This document shows, in pieces, positions 5,524 through 12,818 of a stretch of DNA of 15,862 bases. The stretch's first letter is position 1, and each line of letters begins with the position of its first letter. The position numbers and the translations under genes are program-made. The notes beneath the pieces were generated by a model. That model worked only from the letters and a program-made list of their open reading frames with translations. It searched no databases and was not told the origin of the DNA. Origin of the DNA: Candidatus Nanohalarchaeota archaeon (GTDB lineage: Archaea > EX4484-52 > JAADEF01); NCBI GenBank assembly GCA_013153555.1, contig JAADEF010000088.1:1-15862 (forward strand). The letters are read 5' to 3'.

Positions 5524-7149
5524 TCACAATAGGGGTTCATCCTTTTTCATCATATCTAATGCTCCTTCTTTGTCTTTGTAATAATAATGGACATATTTTG
5601 CTAATTGAAAAAAGTTAGTGATGTTCTTGCTATCCAGCCACTCTAAATATGCTTTGCGGGTATTTATTTCATCTTCTATTTGATTTATAGGAAGGCCGTA
5701 TTCACTACTTATTTTCTCCAATAAGTAGCTGTTTCTTTTTATTATTTCATCTCTTGCAGGATCCCATTCAAAAACATCGTTTACATGAGCTCTTCCTGTG
5801 GTTTTATCCACATCTATGAGTTCAGAAGCCTTTTTGAGCCTTCTATAGCTTTTTCCATATTGTAAAGCATGACTCATAATAAGTATTAGATCAAGAGATT
5901 CTACTAGTTCTGGAGGCAGGCTTATTGGTGGGGTTTCTATTCTTTTAATGATATCATCAACACTACCTCCGTGTATGGTACCTATGGAAGGATGACCAGA
6001 AGCCATACCTTGAAAAAGAACAGATGCTTCTTTACCTCTAACCTCTCCTACAATCACATAATCTGGATTTTGTCTAAAACTTTCTTTTAATAAGTCAAAC
6101 ATGGTGATTTCTCCATACTTGCTTCCTGTTGCTGTTGTTCCAAATCCTGTTCTTACTACTGCAGGTATCCAATTTTCGTGATAAAGTCGGAGTTCTCTTG
6201 TATCTTCAATTGAGATTATTTTATCCTCGGGAGGTATGAACATTACCAATGCATTCAATAATGTGGTTTTACCAGCACCTGTACCTCCTGCAATCAATAT
6301 GTTAAGTTTGTGCTCTATTATAAACCATGCATAAGCTAAAAAATCTAAGGATACTGTTTTTAAGCGGTAAAGATCTAAAGGGCTGTAAGGAATGCGTATA
6401 AATTTTCTAATGGAGAAAGTAGGTCCGTGAGTTGTTACATCACTGGAAAGCGTTGCATTTACTCTTGAACCATCTGGCAAAGTACCATCTAACAAAGGCT
6501 CCGCATAAGATACATATCTTTTACATTTTTCAGCAAGTTTCATAATAAATTCTTCTAGTTCTTCTTCTGAATCGTACACAATATTGGTTTTAATATTACC
6601 GAATTTTTTGTGAGTAAGGTATATAGGTATGTTTACTCCATCACAACCAATATCCTCTATAAAAGGATCATGCATCAGCGGTTCTATTTTACCCAATCCT
6701 ACAAAATTTTTATAAACATAATACATTATTCTGCTGAATTGACCTGGTTTTAAAAGGATACCGTAATCATCTAATATTTTTTTAGTTTTGCTTTTTATGT
6801 ATTCTACTTGATCATCTAATGAAGAAAGTTCTTTAAATTCTTTATCCAAGTAGGCAGCAATATTTTCTTTAATTGTTTGATAAATTTCTTTTTCTTCTGC
6901 GGAGAGAGTGGGTTCTTTTATAGAGTATATGATGTCTTTTTCTTTATCATCCCACTTTATATGTGCCATTGCGAAAGGGGGTATGAGCGGATATTTGATA
7001 TCAAGCTTTCTAATATCTTTTTGTTCTGGAAAAAAGATTAAGGAAGTTGTAGTTTTTATTTTAAAATTTTCTATTTCTTTTTTTACTTTGTTTTCTATGC
7101 TTTTTAGTTCGTAATATTTTCTTCTTAATATTCCCCTTAACTGAACCAT
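5524..7149 (-). CDS. Type II/IV secretion system ATPase (PilB/ArlI/TadA family)
   Basis: This 541-aa cytoplasmic hexameric ATPase powers assembly of a type IV pilus-like filament. In order: an N-terminal domain (1-130), a linker domain, then the ATPase core with Walker A GGTGAGKTT (288-296), the Asp box IEDTRELRLY (314-323), Walker B VIVGEVRG (365-372) and the His box GHPSIGTIHGG (385-395). PDGSRVNATLS (about 226-236) before the core is typical of archaeal members. Start: I prefer the ATG at 7149 to a longer reading from 7236, because the latter would cover the promoter of the divergent pilin gene and its first 29 residues look non-coding. It heads a three-gene operon with the two T2SSF genes. 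No second archaellum gene is seen, so pilus is likelier than archaellum. Confidence 0.93.
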   Translation of the reverse strand: MVQLRGILRRKYYELKSIENKVKKEIENFKIKTTTSLIFFPEQKDIRKLDIKYPLIPPFAMAHIKWDDKEKDIIYSIKEPTLSAEEKEIYQTIKENIAAYLDKEFKELSSLDDQVEYIKSKTKKILDDYGILLKPGQFSRIMYYVYKNFVGLGKIEPLMHDPFIEDIGCDGVNIPIYLTHKKFGNIKTNIVYDSEEELEEFIMKLAEKCKRYVSYAEPLLDGTLPDGSRVNATLSSDVTTHGPTFSIRKFIRIPYSPLDLYRLKTVSLDFLAYAWFIIEHKLNILIAGGTGAGKTTLLNALVMFIPPEDKIISIEDTRELRLYHENWIPAVVRTGFGTTATGSKYGEITMFDLLKESFRQNPDYVIVGEVRGKEASVLFQGMASGHPSIGTIHGGSVDDIIKRIETPPISLPPELVESLDLILIMSHALQYGKSYRRLKKASELIDVDKTTGRAHVNDVFEWDPARDEIIKRNSYLLEKISSEYGLPINQIEDEINTRKAYLEWLDSKNITNFFQLAKYVHYYYKDKEGALDMMKKDEPLL

Positions 7150-7160
7150 AAAATATATAT

Positions 7161-7206
7161 AGCTCCTTGATTCAAATATATAAATTAGTATCTGGTAATT
7201 TATATT
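7161..7206. promoter_or_regulatory. Divergent promoter region, pilus ATPase / pilin
   Basis: A near-palindromic AAATATATAAATT (7174-7186) sits 27 bp before the ATPase ATG at 7149, which fits a leaderless mRNA. The same box would start pilin transcription about 20 bp before its ATG, leaving room for the strong GGAGGTG site (7211-7217). A second box, AATTTATATTT (7197-7207), could instead serve the ATPase with a short leader that contains AAGGAG (minus strand, 7163-7168), but the spacing from there to the ATG is long. One shared box for both directions is the simplest reading. Confidence 0.5.
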
Positions 7207-7224
7207 TCGAGGAGGTGTGATGTG

Positions 7225-7680
7225 ATGAAAAAACAAGTATTAAAAAAGGGAGTTTCACCTTTGATTGCAGCAGTTCTTTTAATAGTATTTACTGTGGCAA
7301 TTGGAGCAGTAGTGTTGAATTGGATGACTTCATATACTAAAGGTACTACGGAAACAGCCGGTACAGATACTTCTTCAACTATTCAATGTGCTAAACAAAT
7401 TATTGTTATAGAAAACGTAACCAAATCTAATGGTCAGGTTATTGTAAGAGCAGAAAATCAAGGAAGTGCTGATGCGACCATAAGCAGCATTATTTTGTAT
7501 GATGCAAATAGTAAATCGTGTGAAACCACGGGATTAGCACATACAATACCAGCAGGAGGATATAAAATTATAGAAGTCAATAATACTGCATGTGATGCAG
7601 TAGATAACACTTCTTATACTGTGAGAATAAGTACTGACTGTGGTGCTTCAGATACATTCCTTTATCCTACTGGGAAATAA
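7225..7680 (+). CDS. Type IV pilin with archaeal class III signal peptide
   Basis: This 151-aa secreted filament subunit has a short basic leader MKKQVLKKG that ends at the likely prepilin-peptidase site (KKG|VSPLIA). It is followed by the archaeal pilin N-terminal hydrophobic helix VSPLIAAVLLIVFTVAIGAV and a polar, beta-rich head domain. The head has four cysteines, enough for two disulfide bonds, and several N-X-S/T sequons. Start: ATG 7225 is preceded by GGAGGTG with eight bases' spacing; the GTG one codon earlier is less well placed. It is divergent from the secretion ATPase gene and followed by a strong hairpin terminator, which suggests it is the abundant (major) pilin. No prepilin peptidase gene is in the window. 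Confidence 0.9.
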   Translation: MKKQVLKKGVSPLIAAVLLIVFTVAIGAVVLNWMTSYTKGTTETAGTDTSSTIQCAKQIIVIENVTKSNGQVIVRAENQGSADATISSIILYDANSKSCETTGLAHTIPAGGYKIIEVNNTACDAVDNTSYTVRISTDCGASDTFLYPTGK

Positions 7681-7690
7681 GTAATTGAAT

Positions 7691-7720
7691 AATCGCGCTA
7701 TTGCGCGATTTTTTATATTT
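7691..7720 (+). terminator. Hairpin plus U-tract terminator after the first pilin
   Basis: The perfect 8-bp stem AATCGCGC/GCGCGATT (7691-7698/7703-7710) with loop TATT is followed at once by TTTTATATTTTT. It starts 10 bp after the pilin stop codon. Archaeal termination mainly needs the T tract, so the hairpin may also protect the 3' end of the pilin mRNA. It would lower read-through into the second pilin gene. Confidence 0.75.
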
Positions 7721-7736
7721 TTATTAGGTGCAAGAT

Positions 7737-8252
7737 ATGATTCTTTGTAGAGAGAACAAAAAATTAGGATTATCTTCTTTAATAGGCGAAGTTATTATGA
7801 TTAGTTTAGTTATAGCTATTGCCGCTTTTGTATATTTGTGGGGTAATTCTTTTTCTCAAGGCAATATTTCTAAAACAGACGAAAAAGTATATGAATTAAA
7901 AGAATGCGCTCAAATATTGGGCAGATTGGACGAATTTTTTTATGATCTCCAAAGTGATTCTGCTAAAATGCTTATAAGTGTGGCTCCTGCAGGGAAATCT
8001 TATATAATAGAAAAGATAGAGCTTTATAATGTAGAAGGAGAGAAATGTACTTACGACAATACACTTATTTTAAGAAATGGAGAGGCAAAATTCATTACTT
8101 TTCAGTGTGAGCCGGGTTTTCTTAACAATTGTAAAGATCTCAAAAATTTGGCTATCGTTTCTCCTTGTTCTGATAAATCCATCTATTTGACTGATCCTTT
8201 GGTTTCATCGACAGATAATAAATGTAAGCTAAAATCTCTTCTGTTCTACTAA
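7737..8252 (+). CDS. Second, pilin-like protein with class III signal peptide
   Basis: This 171-aa protein starts with a leader MILCRENKKLG and a likely cleavage site KKLG|LSSLIGE. The hydrophobic helix LSSLIGEVIMISLVIAIAAF has a glutamate at mature position 7. The head domain is polar and holds six cysteines, an even number that would allow three disulfides. It is unlike the first pilin in its head, so it is probably a minor pilin, tip or initiating subunit. Start: ATG 7737 has AGGTG six bases upstream; a GTG at 7728 is also in frame but would overlap that site. The last 101 bp overlap the convergent Toprim gene. The terminator before it suggests lower expression than the first pilin. Confidence 0.82.
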   Translation: MILCRENKKLGLSSLIGEVIMISLVIAIAAFVYLWGNSFSQGNISKTDEKVYELKECAQILGRLDEFFYDLQSDSAKMLISVAPAGKSYIIEKIELYNVEGEKCTYDNTLILRNGEAKFITFQCEPGFLNNCKDLKNLAIVSPCSDKSIYLTDPLVSSTDNKCKLKSLLFY

Positions 8253-8577
8253 TTCCCAATAATGAAAAAAGCTTTAATTTAAAGTCTCTGTTCAAGTACA
8301 AACCCCTTTTTTGAAGTTCGTGAATGTGATGTTTTCCTTCTTTATCCTCGTCAAGGAAATCTACAATGTTTAGGTCGAATAATTCTCTAGCTATTGATTC
8401 ATAAGATTTATGACTTATAGTATATATTTTTTCAGCACGTACACCTAACTCTTTTAACGCACTTTTGTCTTTTTGACCTTCTACGATTATGACAATATTT
8501 GGGCAAGAGCTCGATGACTTTAATTTTTCTATTAATTGCTTGAATTCTTCTAACTCCTCTTTGCTTAATAATTTCAT
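8152..8577 (-). CDS. Small archaeal Toprim-domain protein
   Basis: This 141-aa protein is built around a Toprim fold. The glutamate motif VEGQKDKSALKELG is at residues 32-45, followed by the TISHKSYE strand and helix, then the D-x-D motif in VDFLDEDKEG (about 72-81). These residues bind divalent metal in topoisomerases, DnaG, RNase M5 and OLD nucleases; stand-alone archaeal versions have no assigned reaction that I can name. The ATG overlaps the stop of the P-type ATPase gene (ATGA), so translation is coupled to it. The C-terminal 33 codons overlap the end of the second pilin gene on the other strand. A link with cation transport is not obvious beyond Toprim's need for Mg2+. Confidence 0.82.
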   Translation of the reverse strand: MKLLSKEELEEFKQLIEKLKSSSSCPNIVIIVEGQKDKSALKELGVRAEKIYTISHKSYESIARELFDLNIVDFLDEDKEGKHHIHELQKRGLYLNRDFKLKLFSLLGISRTEEILAYIYYLSMKPKDQSNRWIYQNKEKR

Positions 8578-11054
8578 AATTTATTTTTTATACCTGCATA
8601 TATTTTTTTAAATAATGCAGGCAAAACAGTCATTGTTATTCCTATAAGAGCAATTAATAAAATATCATAGCGAGTGAGGTTTTCTAATCCCAAATATTCA
8701 CGGGTTATGGGTATTTCTATAATGGCTATTTGGAGAAGTATAACACCTATTAAGGAATAAAGAAGTATTTTGTTATCAAAGAGAGATTCACGGTAATGTT
8801 TTTTTATCATGTACGCTCTTAACGATTCATAAAGCACTAAAGAAGTTAAAGCAATTGTTTGTGCATGTTGTAAGGAGATACCTGCATAGTATTTTGCTAA
8901 TAAAGCAATAATAGTACCATAAAATAAACCTATGCTTAACATTTTTATGAGGTTGTGTTTATTGATAACACCTTTTTTTAATTTTCTTTTAAATGATTTG
9001 CTCATAATGTTTTTATGAGGTTTATCGAATGCAAAAGAAATGGCAGGTAAGCTATCTGTAACTAAGTTTATCCAGAGAATGTGCAGAGGTTTTAGAGCAA
9101 CAAATCCCATAAGCATGCTTAAAAACACCACTGTAATTTCAGTAATGTTGGTACTAATAAGATAATTTATGCTTTTTTTGATATTGTGGAATATGTTTCT
9201 CCCTTCTTCTATGGCACTTACAATGTTGGTGAAATTATCATTTAGTAAAACAATATCTGCTGCTTCTTTGGCAGCATCGCTTCCTCTCTCACCCATGGCA
9301 ATACCCACATCAGCATATTTTAATGCTAAAATGTCATTTACACCATCGCCTGTCATAGAAACAATGTATTTTTTCTTTTTAAGCATTTTTAATATCTCGT
9401 ATTTGTGTTCTGGATTTACTCGGGCAAATATTTTTATACCTGCATCATAGGCTTTTTCGAAATCATCTATGTGTTTGGCTTCTTCTGCTTTTCCTTTTAA
9501 TCCTATTTTCTTGGCTACTTCTTCAGCTGTAATTTTGCTATCTCCCGTTATCATTATGATATCAATGCCTGCTTCATAGGCTTTAGAAACTGCTTCTTTT
9601 ACACCTGGGCGGGGTAGGTCTGCTAAGCCAATAAGCCCCACTATTTTAGAAGTATTACCTTTTTTGATAGCTAATGCTATGACTTTTTCTCCTTTTTTAG
9701 CAAGCATTTCATAATCTCTTTTCATTTTAGAGTTCCCGTGAAATTCATTAAATATGACTTCTGGTGCACCTTTTATAAGTTCTATTTTTTCATTATTTAT
9801 TTTACATATTACGCTCATTTTTTTGGTAGAAGAAGAAAACGGATTTATTTTAAGTATTTCACAATGTTCTTTATGGTTAGGTAAAATGCTTTCGCTCCAC
9901 CTTCTTAATGCAATATCTACTTCATCTCCTAAATAGGTTATTTTTCCTTCTTTTACTATTATTTTTATAGTATTGCAGTATCTTGCAACGAGTTTACAGT
10001 ATTCTTCATCATAACATACTGTACTGCTTACTTTTAGCTTGTTTTCGGTTAGTGTTCCTGTTTTATCTGAAGCAATGATGTCTGTAGCTCCTAAAACTTG
10101 TAAAATATTGATGTTTTTGACTAATGCTTTTTTGTCAAGCATTCTTTTTGTTCCTTTAGCAAGACTTATAGTAATAATAGCAGGCAGGCCTTCGGGTATT
10201 GCGGCAACAGCCAAACTCACCGCTATGAGAAGCAAATCAAGCAAAGATATGTTGAGGGTGAAATATCCTATCCCTATCATTATACTGATTATTCCTAAAA
10301 TAAGCTTAGTAAGAGATGAACTTAACTTTTCCATTTCTTCTATAAAAGGGCTTTTCTCTTTTTGGATTTGTTGAGCTTTCTTAGAGATTTTTCCAAAAAC
10401 TGTGTTTTCTCCTGTTGCTATTACGACTGCTTTTGCTGTTCCTTTTACTACATATGTTCCTGCAAATCCGATATTTGCTAATTCGTAAATCTCTTTAACC
10501 GGCGAATGCAGGGCAGATGCTGTTTTTGCTACCGGTTTGCTTTCACCAGTAAGAATGCTTTCATTAACTTCTAAATCATTAATTTGAATGAAGCGAACAT
10601 CCGCCCCTATTTTATCTCCTTCTTCTAATAGGATGATGTCTCCTGGAACTAAATAAGAAGAATAAATTAGTTGTATCTTACCGTTCCTTATTACTTTTAC
10701 TTTGGTTTTAAGATGCTTTCTTAGAGATGTAAGCGTTTTTTGAGCTTTTATCTCTTGATAAGCGCCTATGACAGCATTTAGCACGATTATGGCTAAAATA
10801 AATAAGCTGTCTTTATATTCTTTTGAAACAAGTAAATTAATGAGTGCTGCTACTGCTAGCAACCCTATTAACGGGCTATATAATTGATTCCATATTATGC
10901 GAAGCAGATTTGTTTTTTCTTGATATTGAACCTCGTTCATACCATAAATTTTCAATCTTTTTTTGGCTTCTTTTTCTGAAAGTCCTTTGTCCTCGTTGGT
11001 TTTGAAGTATTGGAGTACTTCTTTAACTGACATTTGGCTGATTTTTTGATGCAT
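8574..11054 (-). CDS. P-type cation-transporting ATPase (type II, SERCA-like, probably Ca2+)
   Basis: This 826-aa membrane pump has every expected module. It has a cation-ATPase N-terminal domain (about 5-75), actuator loop TGES (169-172), PEGLP in M4 (287-291), the phosphorylated Asp330 in DKTGT, KGAPE in the nucleotide domain (429-433), TGD (503-505) and the hinge motif TGDGVND (568-574). Side chains equivalent to the SERCA calcium ligands are present: E288 (PEGLP), N636 and E639 (STNITE), N663, T666 and D667 (NLVTD), and perhaps E743. This favours Ca2+ over H+ or Mg2+, though ion choice is inferred. The nucleotide domain is compact. There is no Shine-Dalgarno sequence; CTATATATGT is centred 26 bp before the ATG, so the mRNA is probably leaderless. 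It forms an operon with the Toprim gene. Confidence 0.93.
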   Translation of the reverse strand: MHQKISQMSVKEVLQYFKTNEDKGLSEKEAKKRLKIYGMNEVQYQEKTNLLRIIWNQLYSPLIGLLAVAALINLLVSKEYKDSLFILAIIVLNAVIGAYQEIKAQKTLTSLRKHLKTKVKVIRNGKIQLIYSSYLVPGDIILLEEGDKIGADVRFIQINDLEVNESILTGESKPVAKTASALHSPVKEIYELANIGFAGTYVVKGTAKAVVIATGENTVFGKISKKAQQIQKEKSPFIEEMEKLSSSLTKLILGIISIMIGIGYFTLNISLLDLLLIAVSLAVAAIPEGLPAIITISLAKGTKRMLDKKALVKNINILQVLGATDIIASDKTGTLTENKLKVSSTVCYDEEYCKLVARYCNTIKIIVKEGKITYLGDEVDIALRRWSESILPNHKEHCEILKINPFSSSTKKMSVICKINNEKIELIKGAPEVIFNEFHGNSKMKRDYEMLAKKGEKVIALAIKKGNTSKIVGLIGLADLPRPGVKEAVSKAYEAGIDIIMITGDSKITAEEVAKKIGLKGKAEEAKHIDDFEKAYDAGIKIFARVNPEHKYEILKMLKKKKYIVSMTGDGVNDILALKYADVGIAMGERGSDAAKEAADIVLLNDNFTNIVSAIEEGRNIFHNIKKSINYLISTNITEITVVFLSMLMGFVALKPLHILWINLVTDSLPAISFAFDKPHKNIMSKSFKRKLKKGVINKHNLIKMLSIGLFYGTIIALLAKYYAGISLQHAQTIALTSLVLYESLRAYMIKKHYRESLFDNKILLYSLIGVILLQIAIIEIPITREYLGLENLTRYDILLIALIGITMTVLPALFKKIYAGIKNKL

Positions 11055-11074
11055 AATCTTAAAATTTTAGCACA

Positions 11075-11085
11075 TACATATATAG
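11075..11085 (-). promoter_or_regulatory. TATA box of the P-type ATPase gene
   Basis: CTATATATGT on the minus strand is centred 26-27 bp upstream of the ATG at 11054, the spacing expected for a leaderless archaeal transcript. Confidence 0.6.
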
Positions 11086-11099
11086 ATTAACATGAATTT

Positions 11100-11157
11100 A
11101 ACCCCTTCATTTCATGTGGAAAATGAATTATATGTGAACCCCTTCATTTCATGTGGA
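11100..11157 (+). repeat. Perfect 21-bp direct repeat before the uridine-kinase-like gene
   Basis: Two identical 21-bp copies (11100-11120 and 11137-11157) begin AACCCCTTCATTTCATGTGG and lie 37 bp apart. Their left flanks also share ATGAATT, so the whole looks like an imperfect tandem duplication of 30 and 37 bp. The second copy ends in the GGAG ribosome binding site of the kinase gene; the first copy is followed by GAAAATG and so resembles the same start region. It could be an operator pair or a recent duplication. Confidence 0.8.
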
Positions 11158-11167
11158 GATGGTATGT

Positions 11168-12100
11168 ATGATGGTTTTAAATGATTTTTCAGAAGCAGTA
11201 GAGGAAATAGGTAGAGAAATAGAAAAAGAATTAACTTCTTCTGATGAACGGGTGGTGGTTGCTATAGCAGGAACTTCTGCATCCGGAAAATCTTATTTTG
11301 CTAATATGTTAAAAAATTATTTAAAGGAGAAAGCAATAGAGTCTTTTTATATAAATGCAGATAATTTTTATAAGAAAACAACACCTTTTTATGTTGAATT
11401 TTATGAAAGCTTTGATCACAAAGATACTATTGATTTGGAGGAATTAAAAGAAGTAGTGAAAAAAGTGAAAAATAAAGAAATAAAAACAATTTCTCTACCT
11501 GTATATTCTTTTGAAAAAGCAACAAGAGTGGGTTATGAACAACACGATTTAGGAAATGCTGATGTAGTGATTGTTGAAGGAATTTATGTTCTTAATGTGC
11601 TTCATGATATTGCTCATTTTCCAATTTATGTTGCATCTACTTCACCTATTAAAGAAGTGATGAGGCGCTTTATAAGAGATACAGAAGGAGAGAGGCTTAA
11701 ATTGGATCCTGCTTATGTTTTGAAATTACTGGTTGGTGCTTATTTAATGTTTGATTTATTTGGTAAGGAACAGGTTACGAAATGCAGATATTTAGTAAAA
11801 AATAATTATGATGTGCTGGAAAACACAAATTTAAAAGAGTGGTCTTCAGTTAAAGTCTTGAACTTAGATGAGTTTTCACAGCAACTTAAAGAATCCGGAT
11901 GGTGGTACTTTTACGAAGATGAAGATGGTGTGGAATTTATAATTCACGAAGAGATAAATAACAAAATAAGAATATTTTTGAAATCTCAAAAAGGCGTGCT
12001 ATGTTATGAATTCGATAGTGGTAAGGAATTCATGCTTTTACATTTATTGGCAAAGATCATAGGGCTGAAGTTATATAAAAGAAAAGAAACAAGTCATTAA
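11168..12100 (+). CDS. Uridine kinase-like P-loop kinase with C-terminal extension
   Basis: This 310-aa cytoplasmic kinase is of the uridine kinase/phosphoribulokinase family (ATP-dependent phosphorylation of uridine to UMP in the typical member). The P-loop GTSASGKS is at residues 35-42. It is followed by the substrate block NADNFYKK, the motif YESFDHKDTIDLEEL (compare FDHPDAFD in uridine kinases), LPVYSFEKATR, the Walker B-like strand VIVEGIYVLN and the lid MRRFIRDTEGER. This core fills about 200 residues. The last ~100 residues (from about 212) are a beta-rich segment with WWYFYEDEDGVEF that I do not recognise. Start: ATG 11168 has GGAG nine bases upstream; ATG 11171 or the GTG at 11153 are possible. 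Its stop overlaps the convergent HIT gene by 4 bp. Substrate is inferred from family only. Confidence 0.82.
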   Translation: MMVLNDFSEAVEEIGREIEKELTSSDERVVVAIAGTSASGKSYFANMLKNYLKEKAIESFYINADNFYKKTTPFYVEFYESFDHKDTIDLEELKEVVKKVKNKEIKTISLPVYSFEKATRVGYEQHDLGNADVVIVEGIYVLNVLHDIAHFPIYVASTSPIKEVMRRFIRDTEGERLKLDPAYVLKLLVGAYLMFDLFGKEQVTKCRYLVKNNYDVLENTNLKEWSSVKVLNLDEFSQQLKESGWWYFYEDEDGVEFIIHEEINNKIRIFLKSQKGVLCYEFDSGKEFMLLHLLAKIIGLKLYKRKETSH

Positions 12101-12663
12101 GAATCAGGAAGCACATCTCTTTGATCTATTATTGCTTCATCTTCATCAAAAGAAGTAATAATTTCTTTTTTACTCGACTGCTTTTTTATCTCAGGTTTTG
12201 GTTCTTCTGTTTTGTTAGAAGGGCTGGATGCTACGGCTGGTTCTAATGGAGGAATGATACCTATTTCTTGATAAATTTGTTCAAGTGCTGATTTAGCATT
12301 TTCATCTACGGGAAAAGCTGCTTCAAGTGAGTGACCTTTTTCACCATAGCGTGGAATAATATGGAAATGCAGATGTTTCACTACTTGGCCTGCTGATTCT
12401 CCATTATTAGATAAGATGTTAAATCCTGTGGCGTTTAGTTTATTTACTAGTTCTTTTGCAATGTGGTGAAGCACCCTACCTATGTTAGTTTGAATTTCTT
12501 CGGGGGCTTCATCATATCTTATAATGTGCTGTTTTGGAATGATGAGTGTGTGACCTTTACTTCGGGGATTAATGTCTAAAAAAGCCAGAAATAAGCCATC
12601 TTCATAAACTAAAGCAGCGGGTATTTCTTTTGATACGATTTTACAAAAGACACATTCTTCCAT
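12097..12663 (-). CDS. HIT-family nucleotide hydrolase with charged C-terminal tail
   Basis: This 188-aa protein starts with a standard HIT domain (about 1-115): CVFCKI at 4-9 with the C-x2-C pair often seen in zinc-binding HIT proteins, PRSKGHTLIIPKQH, NNGESAGQ, and the catalytic histidine triad HLHFHIIPR near 98-106. HIT enzymes cut nucleoside phosphoramidates or dinucleoside polyphosphates. After the domain comes a tail of about 70 residues rich in Pro, Lys, Glu, Ser and Asp, probably disordered and absent from typical 110-140-aa members. Start: ATG 12663 has AGGTG six bases upstream and matches the family start. A longer frame from a TTG at 12732 reads through a GC-rich hairpin region and is unlikely to be coding. 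Confidence 0.9.
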   Translation of the reverse strand: MEECVFCKIVSKEIPAALVYEDGLFLAFLDINPRSKGHTLIIPKQHIIRYDEAPEEIQTNIGRVLHHIAKELVNKLNATGFNILSNNGESAGQVVKHLHFHIIPRYGEKGHSLEAAFPVDENAKSALEQIYQEIGIIPPLEPAVASSPSNKTEEPKPEIKKQSSKKEIITSFDEDEAIIDQRDVLPDS

Positions 12664-12675
12664 AGTAACACCTGT

Positions 12676-12770
12676 TAAAAAGGAGAGGGACCGGCACGCC
12701 GCGGAAATACCGGTCCCAATCGCCCCAGCCAATAAGAGGCGATCATGATTGTTGGTGATAAACTACAACG
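12676..12770 (-). ncRNA. Candidate structured RNA or leader (GC-rich double hairpin)
   Basis: This GC-rich island stands out in an AT-rich intergenic region. It holds an 8-bp perfect stem GGGACCGG/CCGGTCCC (12687-12694/12710-12717, 15-nt loop) next to a 6-bp stem ATCGCC/GGCGAT (12719-12724/12738-12743, 13-nt loop). On the minus strand a TATA-like TTCATATAAAC (about 12789-12799) would start transcription near 12770, and after the second hairpin comes TCTCCTTTTT (12676-12685), a plausible terminator. So it may be a ~90-nt small RNA, or the leader of the HIT gene. I find no clear C/D or H/ACA boxes and no tRNA arms. Strand is inferred from the promoter and T tract. Confidence 0.5.
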
Positions 12771-12818
12771 GGATTTAATTTATGTAAGTTTATATGAATA
12801 TGTAAGGTATTTTTAATT

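Noticed and set aside
5524..7149. Archaellum (arlI) rather than pilus identity
   Set aside because: No archaellin-type leader, arlC-H genes or prepilin peptidase gene nearby; the motifs alone do not separate the two, so I kept the family-level name.
7150..7236. Upstream start for the pilus ATPase at 7236
   Set aside because: The extra 29 residues cover the divergent pilin promoter and ribosome binding site and have no family resemblance.
12664..12732. Upstream TTG start for the HIT protein at 12732
   Set aside because: It would translate the GC-rich hairpin, has no ribosome binding site, and the HIT family begins at the ATG at 12663, which has AGGTG at good spacing.
12740..12770. C/D-box small RNA (GTGATAA as a C box)
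   Set aside because: No matching D box or C'/D' pair lies at a suitable distance on either strand.
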